A stretch of DNA of 39,881 nucleotides from Mycobacterium sp. E1214 (GTDB lineage Bacteria; Actinomycetota; Actinomycetes; Mycobacteriales; Mycobacteriaceae): contig NZ_LZJC01000107.1 of the NCBI RefSeq assembly GCF_001666755.1, positions 1-39,881 on the forward strand, given 5' to 3'. The notes below the pieces were generated by a model that was not told where the DNA came from, made no database searches, and was given only the letters and a program-made list of their open reading frames with translations. Position numbers and translations under genes: made by a program. Below, piece after piece: positions 39,666 through 39,881 of the stretch (positions are counted from its first letter, which is position 1; each line of letters starts with the position of its first letter).

Positions 39666-39881
39666 ATGCCGTCCCCGAGTCAGAAGAACGCGCAGCGGAC
39701 CCCGCCCTACAAGTGGGTCGGCTTGGCGGCCCTGCTCGTCGCCGCGCTGGCGCTGGGCCTGGTCTACGGACAGTTCCGCGGTGACTTCACCCCCAAGGCG
39801 TCGTTGACGATGCTGGCCGCGCGGGCGGGGTTGGTGATGGATCCGGGGTCGAAGGTGACCTATAACGGGGTGGAGATCGGT
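39666..39881 (+). CDS. mce1A: Mce1A, substrate-binding MCE protein (5' end only)
   Basis: The first 72 codons, cut by the window end. A short charged N-terminus (MPSPSQKNAQRTPPYK) precedes one hydrophobic helix, VGLAALLVAALALGLVYG (about 17-35), which anchors the protein in the cytoplasmic membrane. The MCE (MlaD-like) beta-barrel domain then begins at FTPKASLTMLAARAGLVMDP with SKVTYNGVEIG, as in M. tuberculosis Mce1A. It is the first of the six Mce subunits expected to follow (mce1A-F). ATG 39666 overlaps no other gene and lies close to the yrbE1B stop. Confidence 0.95.
   Translation, partial: MPSPSQKNAQRTPPYKWVGLAALLVAALALGLVYGQFRGDFTPKASLTMLAARAGLVMDPGSKVTYNGVEIG

Overview
The window is about 40 kb of very GC-rich, densely coding DNA from a Mycobacterium, most likely a slow grower resembling the M. 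avium complex; the species is an inference from gene content, not from a search. Evidence for the genus is the mce1 locus (mce1R, fadD5, yrbE1A, yrbE1B, start of mce1A), a PtpB-type phosphatase with its catalytic Cys at residue 160, a three-gene pnt transhydrogenase, tandem TIGR00027-type methyltransferases and an F420/LLM oxidoreductase. From memory of the M. tuberculosis map, the backbone follows Rv0144 to Rv0169 in order. The Rv0149-Rv0152c and Rv0159c-Rv0160c intervals (including PE genes) have no counterpart, and two blocks of other genes are present instead.

Layout. 1-678: a TetR gene whose 5' part is inverted by a 77-bp perfect foldback repeat at the window edge, probably a chimera. 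733-5146: two methyltransferases, an aldehyde dehydrogenase and an SDR (Rv0145-Rv0148 equivalents). 5143-7198 (minus): fadE2-ptbB, with overlapping stop and start. 7457-10305: pntAa-pntAb-pntB, translationally coupled. 10372-10497 (minus): a 41-aa small protein. 10647-11282: a TetR regulator (Rv0158 equivalent).

Accessory block 1 (11.3-17.2 kb): alpha/beta hydrolase; DapB-like reductase plus steroid-type SDR; a NemR/AcuR-like TetR with a cysteine hydrolase and an aldo-keto reductase, linked by two copies of the same palindromic operator; and a 3-methyladenine DNA glycosylase. A backbone FAD-linked oxidase (Rv0161 equivalent) follows at 17.2-18.6 kb.

Accessory block 2 (18.7-33.0 kb): a TetR, thioesterase and SMP-30-like lactonase on the minus strand; divergent TesB-like thioesterase, LLM oxidoreductase and acyl-CoA dehydrogenase on the plus strand; DUF427 and HxlR (minus) facing an NmrA-like reductase across symmetric twin operators; then CaiB-type CoA-transferase, an unknown protein, a NIPSNAP-like protein, a cytochrome P450, a zinc-type alcohol dehydrogenase, an SDR and an HSL-type esterase. 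The last seven overlap or nearly touch, except for the CaiB/unknown junction. A repeated motif (TTACAAA, 10 nt, AGTGTCA) occurs twice before the TesB-like gene and once before the P450 operon, suggesting one regulon. The likely theme is oxidation and CoA-dependent degradation of a hydrophobic carbonyl or alcohol substrate, with two electrophile/quinone-type redox switches nearby. The substrate cannot be told from sequence.

33.0-39.9 kb: backbone again: adhE1, a hotdog thioesterase, an SRPBCC protein, mce1R, fadD5, then a leader with a good SigA-like promoter and nested inverted repeats, yrbE1A, yrbE1B and the first 72 codons of mce1A, cut by the window end. No tRNA, rRNA, insertion sequence, transposase, integrase or CRISPR array was seen.
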